Shown here: piece by piece, positions 35,010 to 43,827 of the stretch
How the letters are laid out: each line of letters starts with the position of its first letter
Position numbering within the stretch: the stretch's first letter is position 1
Assembly: GCA_035506275.1 (NCBI GenBank)
Contig: DATJPT010000019.1
Coordinates: 422,231-486,230 of the forward strand
Source: Bacteroidota bacterium
GTDB lineage: Bacteria > Bacteroidota > Ignavibacteria > UBA10030 > UBA8401
DNA length: 64,000 nucleotides
Reading direction: 5' to 3'
Notes under the pieces: generated by a model
What the model saw: the letters and a program-made list of their open reading frames with translations, nothing else
Databases searched by the model: none
Told to the model about the DNA's origin: nothing
Position numbers and translations under genes: made by a program

Positions 35010-36023
35010 TTACTTTGCTCGTCTGAGGTTTTGGCCGCCGGATGCTTTGCCATTTTTTGAAAGCTTACCCGAGGCGGAAATAGATTTTTGCTCATGCAAT
35101 GAATTGCGTTCCCAGAAAACGTCCTCGGCGTACCCTTGAATCGATTTATCTGCTTCTGCCCTTGCGAGCCTTTTTTCTGCGAGACACGCATAGAATTCAT
35201 CAAGTTCAATCCCGAGATACCGGCGCCCGAGCTTTTTCGCGACGACCGACGTCGTGCCGGATCCTGCGAACGGGTCGAGAACAAAGTCGCCAGAATTCGA
35301 GCTTGCAAGGATAATTTTCGCCAGGAGTTTTTCGGGTTTCTGTGCCGGATGGTCTGTGTTTTCGGGCATCGACCAAAAGGGGATGGTAAGGTCGGTCCAG
35401 ATGTTCGACGGATGGGTCAGGCGAAAATTGCCGCTGCCGGTTTTCTGCCAGTCCTTAGGCTCCCCGTCATCGTCGGTGTAGGGAGCGATGACCTTTTTCC
35501 TGATTTTGACCGCATCGATGTTGAACGTATAGTCATCCGACACCGTGCAGAACCATAGATCCTCGGTATTGTTTTTCCAGTTCGACCTTGCGCCCCGGCC
35601 TTTGTCCCGTTCCCATGTAATGCGGTTGCGGACAGTAAGAAATTTCTGAAGTACTTGCTGAAGAATCCCCGACGATCTCCAGTCGCTGCATACATAGACC
35701 GATGCCGTTGTTTTTAATGCCGGAAGGATCCGCTCAAACCACGGTTCAAACCATAGACCATATTCTTGCGGAGCCATTTCTTTAAAATAATTGGAGTTGA
35801 AAGACTTTGTGAGGTTATACGGCGGATCGATAAAAAGGAGGTCGACAAAAGAGGATGGAAGAAACGGGATCGCCTCGTGGATATTCTGATTGATCGTTTT
35901 GTTCTCGAGTGAATGCACTGGCGTCGGCTTATTCAGGCGGAGCAGGCGTTTCTTGTACATCCGTTGCTCGAGGTTGCTGAGAGTCATAGTTCTATTTTGT
36001 GGGGCCCGCTGTTTTTTTCCCAT
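35010..36023 (-). CDS. DNA methyltransferase (N6-adenine or N4-cytosine, beta-type order)
   Basis: 337 residues. Catalytic motif IV DPPYN (66-70) precedes the SAM-binding motif I DPFAGSGTTSVVAKKLGRRYLGIELD near residue 255, i.e. the beta-group order. The stretch between carries motifs ITWERDKGRGARSNWKNN and HPAQKPEKLL. It would methylate a short DNA target. No restriction endonuclease lies beside it, so it looks like a solitary methylase. The C-terminal ~50 residues are Lys/Ser-rich and probably disordered. Confidence 0.88.
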   Translation of the reverse strand: MGKKQRAPQNRTMTLSNLEQRMYKKRLLRLNKPTPVHSLENKTINQNIHEAIPFLPSSFVDLLFIDPPYNLTKSFNSNYFKEMAPQEYGLWFEPWFERILPALKTTASVYVCSDWRSSGILQQVLQKFLTVRNRITWERDKGRGARSNWKNNTEDLWFCTVSDDYTFNIDAVKIRKKVIAPYTDDDGEPKDWQKTGSGNFRLTHPSNIWTDLTIPFWSMPENTDHPAQKPEKLLAKIILASSNSGDFVLDPFAGSGTTSVVAKKLGRRYLGIELDEFYACLAEKRLARAEADKSIQGYAEDVFWERNSLHEQKSISASGKLSKNGKASGGQNLRRAK

Positions 36024-36110
36024 GATAACAAATGGTCCGCATCAATGAAGAGGATTCATACGGTGCGCTGCCACGCATCAATGCGGCGACGCAATATCCG
36101 TCTGGAAGAG

Positions 36111-36530
36111 CTATTGATCATCCTTGACATAGTAGTAATGCGAGATCTCGTTTTCTCTTCCCGTCAAATGCAGCGTGTCGTTTCCAGGGAAAAGAACATA
36201 TTGGCTGTCGGGAAAATTTTTATGTGTCCAGTGAATCATAAAGATCTCTCTTCTGCTCCCGGGAAATCTCTGCTTTAGGAGAGCAAATGGTATTTCATTC
36301 ACAAGCGTGTCGTTGCGATAGAACTGAGCCAGGCCGTTCTCCCGGAATATCACTTTTGCGGTATAACCCGAAATCTCCGGAACATAGATTGATCCCGTCC
36401 AAGCTCCCTGCCTTTTGACAAGCCGCCAGGTTCCATACACTGAAGGATCGCCGCTCATCCAATCGAATTTACAGCTTGTAAGAGCAACGGATGCCAGCAA
36501 GAGAAGGTGAAGTCTGATAAGAGCTGCCAA
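36111..36530 (-). CDS. lipoprotein, unknown function
   Basis: About 139 residues from a TTG at 36528-36530 (GAAGGA upstream). Signal peptide LHLLLLASVALTSC ends in a lipobox cysteine. The mature part (YGTWRLVKRQGAWTGSIYVPE ... YVLFPGNDTLHLTGREN) looks like a lipocalin-type or META-like beta barrel of exported proteins. The open frame runs upstream into the next gene, but that extension is not expected to be translated. Confidence 0.6.
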   Translation of the reverse strand: MAALIRLHLLLLASVALTSCKFDWMSGDPSVYGTWRLVKRQGAWTGSIYVPEISGYTAKVIFRENGLAQFYRNDTLVNEIPFALLKQRFPGSRREIFMIHWTHKNFPDSQYVLFPGNDTLHLTGRENEISHYYYVKDDQ

Positions 36531-36619
36531 ATTCAGAGGTCCTTCGTTTCGCCGCCGGAGACTCGGCGTGGATGGTCCAGGCCGGCAATTATGCCGGAAG
36601 AATGTCTGCAATTTTCCGG

Positions 36620-37165
36620 CTACTTCGCGAACCCGATCGTCGGAGGCATCCACGTCAAGCTGTCGTTGACAATATGTTTTGAATAATTGACGACTTCGAT
36701 CTCCTCGGGAATAACTTTGATAAGGAGAAGGTATTGCCAATCGGGAAACGCTTGCGTCCAGTATTGTCTTTTGCGTTTAAGCTTCTCCTGCAAATCGTCC
36801 ACGAGAATTGCCGTCCCTTTCATGTTCACATAGCCGCGTGCCTGGGCATGGTCGGCATAGTATAAACAGACGTTAGGATTCCGACGGATTTCTTCGGCTT
36901 TCCGGCTTCTGCTGTTCGTCGCCATCCAGACCGTCATGTCGGCTTCCGGTGGAAATGGATTCATTGTTCTGACATTGGCGCGATGGAGTGAGTCAATTGT
37001 AATAAGAGCGCAGTATTTTTGAAGGCCCATGATCTCCCTCGCTGCAGCAATGAGCGAGTCACGTTGATATTGCGAAGAGACCGGACGTTGAGCCATAGTC
37101 ATTGAACTGATTGCCAGAACAAAAAACGGAAGGCGTGTTCGGAGAACGCTGAGATGAAAGGACAT
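36620..37165 (-). CDS. pyridoxamine 5'-phosphate oxidase-fold protein with signal peptide
   Basis: 181 residues from the ATG at 37163-37165. A signal peptide (LPFFVLAISSMTMAQ) precedes a split-barrel flavin-binding domain: LIAAAREIMGLQKYCALITID, VWMATNSRSRKAEEIRRNPNVCLYYAD, GTAILVDDLQEK. Relatives such as general stress protein 26 are cytosolic, so predicted export is odd. Cofactor (FMN, F420, heme) not predictable. Confidence 0.75.
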   Translation of the reverse strand: MSFHLSVLRTRLPFFVLAISSMTMAQRPVSSQYQRDSLIAAAREIMGLQKYCALITIDSLHRANVRTMNPFPPEADMTVWMATNSRSRKAEEIRRNPNVCLYYADHAQARGYVNMKGTAILVDDLQEKLKRKRQYWTQAFPDWQYLLLIKVIPEEIEVVNYSKHIVNDSLTWMPPTIGFAK

Positions 37166-37303
37166 GGTGTGTTCCTGTTGAGTTGTTGTCGCCCCTCGCG
37201 ATTCGCACGGGCGCAAGCCGGCGGCTGGTAGCAGCGCAGTACTTCATTTCTCAGTATAACGGCACGTCGTGCCCCAAGGTTTCATCGGACGGCATGTGGG
37301 GGG

Positions 37304-37699
37304 TCACTGTTTCTGCGATCTGCTGATGATGTCATAAGGAATTTTTGCATCGGCGTAAACCTGCCACAATTGAATCTTTTCGTTTTTAACGACTGCCTTC
37401 CATGAAGCGGGAAGTCTCCAGGAATTGCCTTTTTGCTCTCTTAATCCTTTGAACGTTCCGCCTGCAAATCCAAAAGCAGCGATCGTGTCTTCGCGGATGA
37501 AAATATCTGTCACCTCGATTTTATAGTCGGGGAAAAGCTGGAAGTATCCTGTCCATCCGGCCCGCATTTTTACCTTGCCGACAACAGCAATTCCTTGGGA
37601 ATCAATGAATTTATGATCATCTGTCATCAGCGAGCAGATCTTTTCAACGTTGTGCTCGTTAATTGCATCGACGAAGTTGAGTACGGTTTGTCGGCTCAT
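37304..37699 (-). CDS. SnoaL-like/NTF2-fold protein
   Basis: 131 residues. NTF2-like fold marks: VLNFVDAINEHNVEKICSLMTDDHKFIDSQG, GWTGYFQLFPDYKIEVTDIF and a final IQLWQVYAD strand. Could be a small enzyme or a binding protein; function unknown. Cytosolic. Confidence 0.8.
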   Translation of the reverse strand: MSRQTVLNFVDAINEHNVEKICSLMTDDHKFIDSQGIAVVGKVKMRAGWTGYFQLFPDYKIEVTDIFIREDTIAAFGFAGGTFKGLREQKGNSWRLPASWKAVVKNEKIQLWQVYADAKIPYDIISRSQKQ

Positions 37700-37836
37700 A
37701 TCACCAAGAGTGAGAGATTTTTGCTGGCCAAAGATTGCGCATGGAGCAGAAGCAACCCGAACAACGCGGCGTGCATTATCGGGGGTTTTTTGTGCAAACG
37801 CAAATCCTCGAAAGAACTGAACTCCGAAGGTGGAAA

Positions 37837-38397
37837 TTACTGCAGTTTATTTCTCTGCCGGGCGCCGGCCGTCCTACGGCTTTGAATTTCCTTGGACCAT
37901 TTCTTCCATTGCCAGAGACCGGAAGTCACTTCTTTCGGAAGCCGCAGGCCCGATGCTCTGGCCGCGACAATAATTTGTCCGCGGTGGTGGGCTTCGTGGA
38001 CCGCAAGATACGTCATGAAGTGCACGACATCGGATGGAATGTTGGCCCACGGCACGTTGATACGCAATATTCCATCGCCCTTCAGGCCGCGCCTGAGCAA
38101 TTCGACGACCACGGCATTGCTCTTCTTTAATGCACGGAGCAGGTTGCGCCGGGTGACCCTACGGCGGTCAACGCTTTCCGGGGGTTTTATTCCGTACCTT
38201 CGTCCGACCATTTTTATCCACATGCATCGGCTATTATGAATATGGCCGGCAAGCATTCGCACGGACTTTTGAGGCGCGCCGGGAATGTTCATCTCCCATA
38301 ACTCGCGAGGCAGATGCTCGAAAAAAAACTCCGTCACCCGATTATTCGTTTGCCAGGTATCCAAGACCAGCTCCAGCCGCTCATCGCCCTTCATCAT
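37837..38397 (-). CDS. DinB-family putative metal-dependent protein
   Basis: About 186 residues from the ATG at 38395-38397 (a GTG at 38410-38412 is also possible). Four-helix bundle with the metal-binding histidines of DinB/YfiT proteins: LAGHIHNSRCMWIKMVG and YLAVHEAHHRGQIIVAAR. Members transfer or conjugate thiols such as bacillithiol; the substrate here is unknown. Confidence 0.85.
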   Translation of the reverse strand: MMKGDERLELVLDTWQTNNRVTEFFFEHLPRELWEMNIPGAPQKSVRMLAGHIHNSRCMWIKMVGRRYGIKPPESVDRRRVTRRNLLRALKKSNAVVVELLRRGLKGDGILRINVPWANIPSDVVHFMTYLAVHEAHHRGQIIVAARASGLRLPKEVTSGLWQWKKWSKEIQSRRTAGARQRNKLQ

Positions 38398-38490
38398 ATC
38401 ATTCGCTATCACGTCGTAAGAACAACTTCCGTCGCAAAGGACGGGATTCTCTTAAATAATATATGGAACAAAGGCCGTAATGCAGAAGAG

Positions 38491-40395
38491 CTATTTCAGG
38501 TTCCAATAAACGACATAGCGTTCTTTATCGATTGTGTAATAGGGAACCAGAGTGATCTCTTTTGAAGCCGCTTTTACCGTCTTAAAAGTCAACGGCTTTC
38601 CGTCCACGGGAATCAGCCAATCGTTTATTGTTCTCCCGTTAACATTGAGTGCCGTATCAATATCTTGCGGAACGGGGACGTTTCTATAATCGAGCTGATC
38701 TTTGGCAAATGGAGCCGGAGGGTTCATTCCCTCAGTCCCCATTGCTCCGGCCAGGACGATCGGGCCGTATTCGATCGCAGCAAGGTTGGGATTGTCATTT
38801 GTTGCAACCATATGCAACGCCATCGGATAGGTAACGTCAATTTCGTCGCCAGTCTTCCAATTTCTTTTCAGAACGATGTAACTCCCCGGCTTTTGGTTTA
38901 TCTCCACTTTGGTCCCGTTAATTGTCACTGCGGCCCCCGATGTTGCCCATGACGGATAACGAACGTAAAGCGGCACGTTCCCGTCCTTGATCTCTTGAAT
39001 TGCGAGATGGGTGGAAGCCTCTTCAGGAAATCGGGATCGTTGAGTCAATATGATTCCTTTTTCTTTCCAGGTTAATTTCGACGGAATAAAGAGGTTTATA
39101 AAAATGCCGTTTTCGTCATGGTAGTAAATGCCTTCGGCGTACTTGGCGTGATTCTCAAATCCGGTGCCGACACAACACCAGAATGAATTGTCCCTGTCGC
39201 AATATGTCTTGAAAGTGCCGGGTGTAAACGACATAAAATACGTTACCATGCCGGTTCCCGGTTCCTGGGACGCCAGGATGTGATTGTACAACGCCCGCTC
39301 ATAATAATCGGCGTACTTGACATCAGCCGTCCAAGTGAACAGATGGCGGGTGAGCTTGAGCATGTTGTACGTATTGCAGGTTTCGGTTGTCGCCCGCGAT
39401 ATATGCTTTGAAAGCTGATCCGGTTCAAAAAAATATTCATCGTCACTGTTGCCGCCGGTCGCGTATGTGTGATGGTCGATGACGGTTTGCCAGAAGAATT
39501 CTGCGATCGTTTTTTGCTTTTTATCGCCGGTCAATTCATACCCTCGCGCCTCGCCGGTGATTTTCGGGATTTGCGTATTGGCATGGAATCCAGCTAATGT
39601 ATCCAGCCGTCGAGCCAACGGATCGAGGATCATATGGTCATAAAAAAATTCCGCCAGCTTTTTATCATTCACGTTGCCGGTGATCGAATACAGATTGTAA
39701 GCCGCCTCGATCATTCCGCCAAATTCCGTTCGGTGCATGACAGCCAATTGTTCTGGGGAGAGGTGTTCAAGCTTGCGATACGCCCAATCGCCCATTTTCG
39801 CCGCAACATCGAGAGCTTGCTTATTGCCGGCGTATTGATACATGTCGATCAATCCGGCCATGATTTTATGGATTGTATACCACGGCGCCCAGACCGGAGT
39901 TCCGTCGATCGCACGGTCGACCAGATTCTGGGGGAACGCGCTCAGATAGCCTCCTTGATTCAAGGTCCTCTGAATCTCAGCCAAAGCGCTCACAAGCGAA
40001 TCGCCCTTGCTTTTGTAAGCTGCTTCTCCCGTCGACGCATACATCAGCGCCAAGCCGGAGAGAACATGCCCCGTGGTGTGGCCGCGCAGTTCAACGTCCA
40101 AGCCTTCCCATCCGCCGTACGGCCGGGCATGTGTCTCCATGCCGGCATTGACGCGCCAGCTGTGCAGCAACCGGTTATTGTCGATGCTCAACAGCCACTT
40201 TCCGTCCCGTTCCATGTTGTCCCTGAAGCGGCCGTCGCGCAGTGTTACATCCGACAAATCAAAGCTGTACGCTTTCGCTTGCAGCTCAGGTTTCATTGCT
40301 TGCTTCGAGGTGAATTGGCCGATATACTGCGAAAAAACAACTGCAGAATTAAGGGAGCAGAACGCCGCAATAATGCACAAGCTTCTCGTTTTCAT
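38491..40395 (-). CDS. glycoside hydrolase family 127 (beta-L-arabinofuranosidase type), exported
   Basis: 634 residues with a signal peptide (LCIIAAFCSLNSAVVFSQ). The GH127 zinc/cysteine catalytic site is complete: Glu338 and Cys340 in TTETCNTYNM, Cys407 and Cys408 in FWCCVGTGFENH. In this family the cysteine acts as nucleophile. The alpha/alpha barrel (GHTTGHVLSGLALMYAS, APWYTIHKIMAGLIDMYQYAG) is followed by C-terminal beta domains. Likely substrate: beta-L-arabinofuranosides of plant glycans. It is more than 20 kb from the GH3 gene. Confidence 0.92.
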   Translation of the reverse strand: MKTRSLCIIAAFCSLNSAVVFSQYIGQFTSKQAMKPELQAKAYSFDLSDVTLRDGRFRDNMERDGKWLLSIDNNRLLHSWRVNAGMETHARPYGGWEGLDVELRGHTTGHVLSGLALMYASTGEAAYKSKGDSLVSALAEIQRTLNQGGYLSAFPQNLVDRAIDGTPVWAPWYTIHKIMAGLIDMYQYAGNKQALDVAAKMGDWAYRKLEHLSPEQLAVMHRTEFGGMIEAAYNLYSITGNVNDKKLAEFFYDHMILDPLARRLDTLAGFHANTQIPKITGEARGYELTGDKKQKTIAEFFWQTVIDHHTYATGGNSDDEYFFEPDQLSKHISRATTETCNTYNMLKLTRHLFTWTADVKYADYYERALYNHILASQEPGTGMVTYFMSFTPGTFKTYCDRDNSFWCCVGTGFENHAKYAEGIYYHDENGIFINLFIPSKLTWKEKGIILTQRSRFPEEASTHLAIQEIKDGNVPLYVRYPSWATSGAAVTINGTKVEINQKPGSYIVLKRNWKTGDEIDVTYPMALHMVATNDNPNLAAIEYGPIVLAGAMGTEGMNPPAPFAKDQLDYRNVPVPQDIDTALNVNGRTINDWLIPVDGKPLTFKTVKAASKEITLVPYYTIDKERYVVYWNLK

Positions 40396-40555
40396 ACTTG
40401 TTCATCCTTCACTACGATGGAACAACAGTTGTTTCGAAATCAGTGCTTTGAGAATAATATCGGATCTTTGCTGTCGCTTACCGTGATCGATGTTGGAGTA
40501 AAGATAATCGGGAGAATGGAAAACACAAGTGGTCGAGAGCAGGGGATCCATTCTT

Positions 40556-41068
40556 TTATGCAGACTTCATCGCCTTCTTCGATTCGACCCTGATGACAAT
40601 GGTCTCTGCAATCCGATCGTGAACGGTTTGCCTGTTGGGATGAATAAAGTACTGGATAAAACCGAATCCTCCTTCCAGCATCGATGCTCCGTAACCCAGG
40701 GAGCGTTCCAGAGAATGCCAGAGATTCAAATGTTCGTGAACGATCGACACGACTCGGATTCCAAGCAGTTTCTTGCCGATCGTTTGTCCTCGGCCGAAAT
40801 AAGTGACTAGCCCAAAATATAGGGGGAGGCTCAGAAGTTCCCATCCGTGAAAAGGATCGATATCCATTTTGAAATTCCCGGATTCAGCCCCCGCTTTCAG
40901 GGTTTCCGGCAATGCAGAAGCCCCGACGATCAGGGCAACGATAAAGAAGTCGAGCACGAACGCTATCGCTCTTCGGGAAAACGTTGCCAAGGGCGTCCCC
41001 TCCAATGATCGTTGCCGAGCGATGTCGACGGGGACAAAAGTTCGTGCCTGAAATTTATGCTGTTTCAT
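40556..41068 (-). CDS. RDD-family membrane protein
   Basis: 170 residues from the ATG at 41066-41068. RDD marks: ATFSRRAIAFVLDFFIVALIVG (the R and D give the family name), LPLYFGLVTYFGRGQTIGKKLLGIRVV, and QTVHDRIAETIVIR. Two to three membrane helices. Function unknown; some are transporters. Last conserved-looking gene before the cassette region. Confidence 0.85.
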   Translation of the reverse strand: MKQHKFQARTFVPVDIARQRSLEGTPLATFSRRAIAFVLDFFIVALIVGASALPETLKAGAESGNFKMDIDPFHGWELLSLPLYFGLVTYFGRGQTIGKKLLGIRVVSIVHEHLNLWHSLERSLGYGASMLEGGFGFIQYFIHPNRQTVHDRIAETIVIRVESKKAMKSA

Positions 41069-41193
41069 TTTGCAATTATTTATTTGACATGATGGTCGTT
41101 TGAGGGCGCATTGACTTTGCTGCACTCTTTTATTCCTCCAACGTCGGCGAGAGACGTCGAGTGATGTCGAAATCGCCCTCCCTAATTTTCCGC

Positions 41194-41439
41194 CTATCGG
41201 TCGTTGAGGTTCGTACTTATCCCACGGCGGTGAACTTGTCCCCCAGCCGAAATTGAAATGCTCTCCTTTTTGCCGTCGTCAATATCAAAGGCGTAGAATA
41301 CAGGCCTATCGGCGAAGATAACCTTGGGCCTTACTACCGTTCCATCCGATTTGATGAGATATCTAGTTAATGTTATCGTTGCGGGTTCGACCGAATATGA
41401 ATTTTTGTATTCTCTGTCGAAACAGAGGCCGTCTAACAT
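41194..41439 (-). CDS. short hypothetical protein at the left end of the cassette array
   Basis: 81 residues. The ATG (41437-41439) overlaps the recombination box GTTAGAC of the first attC-like repeat, so the frame may be the 5' end of an old cassette or a fragment. The segment TITLTRYLIKSDGTVVRPKVIFADRPVFYAFDIDDG looks like real protein. No family recognised; no clear attC follows it. Confidence 0.4.
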   Translation of the reverse strand: MLDGLCFDREYKNSYSVEPATITLTRYLIKSDGTVVRPKVIFADRPVFYAFDIDDGKKESISISAGGQVHRRGISTNLNDR

Positions 41440-41544
41440 CTACTCACTTTGCCGAGTGATTGTCCGAAAGAATTAATCTTTGAAGGGAAGGCAGGTTCCG
41501 TCATTCCTGAAGAGAGCCTTTGGGACTTCAGTTGTTGGTTAAGC
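41431..41544 (-). repeat. attC-like site 1 (leftmost)
   Basis: Low end GTCTAAC (minus GTTAGAC), high end GTTAAGC (minus GCTTAAC); both fit the R' and R'' consensus. Contains the shared GGCAGGTTCCGTCATTCC and TTTGGGACTTCAG pieces. Only 114 bp. Confidence 0.65.
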
Positions 41545-41581
41545 GGCAAAAGGTGAATCAGTACAGGAGAACAACCATGTA

Positions 41582-42256
41582 TCACCATATTTCCGGAATC
41601 AATTTGTAGCGGGTTTTCTGGATGTATTGACTGTACCCCGGTAATTCGTTGATAAGAGCTTCATCTTCAAGAGATGTTCTGACTAACAGAAGGACAATGG
41701 CGAAAGCTATTGGGATGATGCTCCACATCGAACCGAGTAACAAAGGAAATCCAACCCAGGAAATGATCATTCCCAGATACCCGGGATGACGCACGAATTT
41801 ATAGAGCCCCGTCTGACAGACGGTATGCCCTCTGTCAGTTTGTATCCGCACTACGCTTGAAAAAAACCTGTTTGTTTTCTTGGCCAAAATAAAGAGGAGC
41901 TGACCAATAAACATAAGAACGATCCCAAGCACGCAAATGTCCCATCCTAATCGCGGGGACCATTGATAGCGCCCCGAATCCAATCCAGTGACAACATAAG
42001 TGATTATTGTAACCAAGGCTGAAAGTTTCAATATTTGTCTGTCCCATTCTTTAGCGTCTTTCGGAGGATTCGAGCGCTCGATACGAAGCTCATCGTCTTC
42101 GCCTATCGAAGTGAAATTTACAACAACTCCAAACAGGCTCATTGCTGAAAATATCCAGCCTTGATAATAATTTATTCGGCCAGCGCTTATGAACAGAAGC
42201 AAGAGAAGGGCTACTATGCCTGCAACGCTTTTGAGTAGATGTTGAAATCGCTTCAC
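41582..42256 (-). CDS. isoprenylcysteine-methyltransferase-like membrane protein (cassette)
   Basis: 224 residues with five to six helices and the SAM-binding core LYKFVRHPGYLGMIISWVGFP, plus EDEALINELPGYSQYIQKTRYKLIPEIW at the C-terminus, as in NnrU/ICMT-type methyltransferases. The stop lies 37 bp from the high end of attC-like site 1, so it reads as the last full cassette of the array. Target of methylation unknown. Confidence 0.85.
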   Translation of the reverse strand: MKRFQHLLKSVAGIVALLLLLFISAGRINYYQGWIFSAMSLFGVVVNFTSIGEDDELRIERSNPPKDAKEWDRQILKLSALVTIITYVVTGLDSGRYQWSPRLGWDICVLGIVLMFIGQLLFILAKKTNRFFSSVVRIQTDRGHTVCQTGLYKFVRHPGYLGMIISWVGFPLLLGSMWSIIPIAFAIVLLLVRTSLEDEALINELPGYSQYIQKTRYKLIPEIW

Positions 42257-42317
42257 ACTACCTTCCGAATCGAATGAGAAGCCCGGTTAGAGAAAAGCAA
42301 TGTTCGCTGAAGTAATG

Positions 42318-42446
42318 GCCTATGTAGGTGCTAAAAGGATCTCGTCTGAGCGATAGTCGTTGGTTATTTCGCTCATGCGAAATCGTCGACGTCTGGTTTC
42401 GACACTTCCAAGCATGTTCTTTAGGGACTTTAACCGCTGACCAGAA
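42318..42446 (-). repeat. attC-like site 2 (degenerate)
   Basis: GCCTATG at the low end and CGCTGACCAG at the high end replace the usual boxes. The core GCGAAATCGTCGACG and TTTAGGGACTTTAACC align with well-kept copies to the right. Probably no longer recombinogenic. Confidence 0.4.
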
Positions 42447-42494
42447 TAGACGCTGTGGCATGCGATTATGTATTTCATTCGGTTCCAATAAGCC

Positions 42495-42968
42495 CTAGGG
42501 CTCCCATAATTCTATTTTGTTCCCTTCAATGTCCATGATGTGAACAAATTTACCGTAACTGTACGTCTGAATTGTGTCTACAACCGTGACTCCTTCTTTT
42601 TTTAGCTCATCAACAAGCGGTTCTAGATTTTCTACTCGATAATTGATCATGAAGTCTTTTGTGGATGGATCGAAATATCTTGTTGTCTGGGGGAAGGGAC
42701 TCCACTGTGTCAACCCCTTTTTTGTTGTATCAGGGACTTCACGCCATTCAAACATCGCGCCGTATTGGTTAGTCTTCAACCCGAGATGCTCTTTGTACCA
42801 ACCTTTCAGTTTCTCGGGATCCTTGCACTTAAAAAAAACTCCACCGATGCCTGTCACTTTTTTCGACTGTGACTGGCTGTTGAATTGATCTGTAATGATT
42901 GTATTAAAGGCAAAGCCAAAGCCGAACGAAATTGCCAGGGCCGCAGCCACAAAGTTCTTCTTTTCCAT
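42495..42968 (-). CDS. VOC (glyoxalase/bleomycin-resistance-fold) protein with N-terminal anchor (cassette)
   Basis: 157 residues: an export or anchor segment (NFVAAALAISFGFGFAFNTII), then a VOC domain starting VTGIGGVFFKCKDPEKLKGWYKEHLG and ending GKFVHIMDIEGNKIELWEP. The metal-binding Glu of the final strand is present. Close paralogue of the next cassette, which lacks the anchor. VOC proteins include glyoxalases, dioxygenases and antibiotic-binding proteins; no specific role shown. Confidence 0.85.
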   Translation of the reverse strand: MEKKNFVAAALAISFGFGFAFNTIITDQFNSQSQSKKVTGIGGVFFKCKDPEKLKGWYKEHLGLKTNQYGAMFEWREVPDTTKKGLTQWSPFPQTTRYFDPSTKDFMINYRVENLEPLVDELKKEGVTVVDTIQTYSYGKFVHIMDIEGNKIELWEP

Positions 42969-42999
42969 GTTTATCGGCGACTAATGTTTGTTGTGGATT

Positions 43000-43166
43000 C
43001 AGTATAGTTCCTGGATCAATTGCGGCGGCATGCAGCCAGTTTGACGTAGACTATATGCGTGGCAGACACTGTTATTTCCTCAAAAGAAATTTTTCGTGAA
43101 GCGATATCGCTGCCGTATTCGCCGACAGTCCCGAGGGATCCCTTTGGAGCTTGAGCCTGGTTAGGG
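43000..43166 (-). repeat. attC-like site 3
   Basis: High end GTTAGGG (43160-43166) intact after TTGAGCC; low box lost (AGTATAG in its place). Core GCGGCGGCATGCAGCCAGT is recognisable. Confidence 0.5.
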
Positions 43167-43197
43167 CACAGTTCACCTTCGCGTTGAACGAGCCCGC

Positions 43198-43584
43198 TTA
43201 TTGGCCCTGAGGCGGTTCCCATAGCTCGACCTTGTTTCCCTCCGGATCAATGACCCAGGCAAATTTTCCATATTCAGATTCGTCGATCTTCTCGAGCACA
43301 TTGCAGCCCTCCTGCTTCAAGGCCTTGACCAAGGCGTAGAGGTCTTCCACACGATAGTTCACCATGAAGGGGGCAGAACTCGGAGCAAAGTAATTGCTTT
43401 CTTGCGGATTGATCAACCAGGCAGTTGTGCCAGCAACCGGTTTCCCATGGGCGTCGGTCCAATCGAAGGATGCTCCGCCCCAAGCTTGGACATCGATTCC
43501 TAAATGCCGTTTGTACCAAGCTTGCAGCGACGGAGCGTCTTTGGCCTTGAAAAAAATGCCGCCGATGCCAGTGACTCGTTTCAT
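43198..43584 (-). CDS. VOC (glyoxalase-fold) protein (cassette)
   Basis: 128 residues, AGGAGGTCAC directly before the ATG. VTGIGGIFFKAKDAPSLQAWYKRHLGIDV at the start and GKFAWVIDPEGNKVELWEPP at the end; between them MVNYRVEDLYALVKALKQEG. Very similar to the VOC protein of the neighbouring cassette, pointing to cassette duplication or capture of two homologues. Confidence 0.88.
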   Translation of the reverse strand: MKRVTGIGGIFFKAKDAPSLQAWYKRHLGIDVQAWGGASFDWTDAHGKPVAGTTAWLINPQESNYFAPSSAPFMVNYRVEDLYALVKALKQEGCNVLEKIDESEYGKFAWVIDPEGNKVELWEPPQGQ

Positions 43585-43627
43585 GTGACCTCCTACGTGT
43601 GGTGGACGGTGGAATGATTGTTCTGCG

Positions 43628-43776
43628 TCTTAACAGATCGGAGCCAAACCGTCTATGACTCGTAGAGCGGCAACGTGCAGTAGGCTCTGTGCAGACTACA
43701 CGCGCGGCGAATTGCCGATGGTGACTCCGTCACACCCGAAAAGATCCGTTTGGAACTTGAGTCGCTGGTGATGGCG
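43628..43776 (-). repeat. attC-like site 4
   Basis: Low box TCTTAAC, high box GTGATGGC. Inner parts GGAGCCAAACCGTC and TTTGGAACTTGAGTCGC keep the paired L-type boxes. Confidence 0.55.
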
Positions 43777-43827
43777 CAGCTTTCTTCCGTTTATGGGGCA
43801 TTGCAACCAGTAATATGCGCCCCGTTT

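Noticed and set aside
37199..37245. GCCGGCGGCTGGT stretch similar to part of the attC core
   Set aside because: No end boxes and no second arm; outside the array. Probably chance.
39634..40593. 319-codon plus-strand frame
   Set aside because: Antisense to the GH127 gene, whose catalytic cysteines and fold motifs are certain. Similar shadows at 15002-15655 and 19987-20691 were dropped for the same reason.
41133..41210. possible further attC-like site left of site 1 (CTCCAAC ... GTTGAGG)
   Set aside because: Boxes do not fit the consensus and the inner sequence shares nothing clear with the other copies.
42267..42292. extra fragment CCCGGTTAGAG resembling the high end of a site
   Set aside because: Too short and without a partner half; listed only as possible debris next to degenerate site 2.
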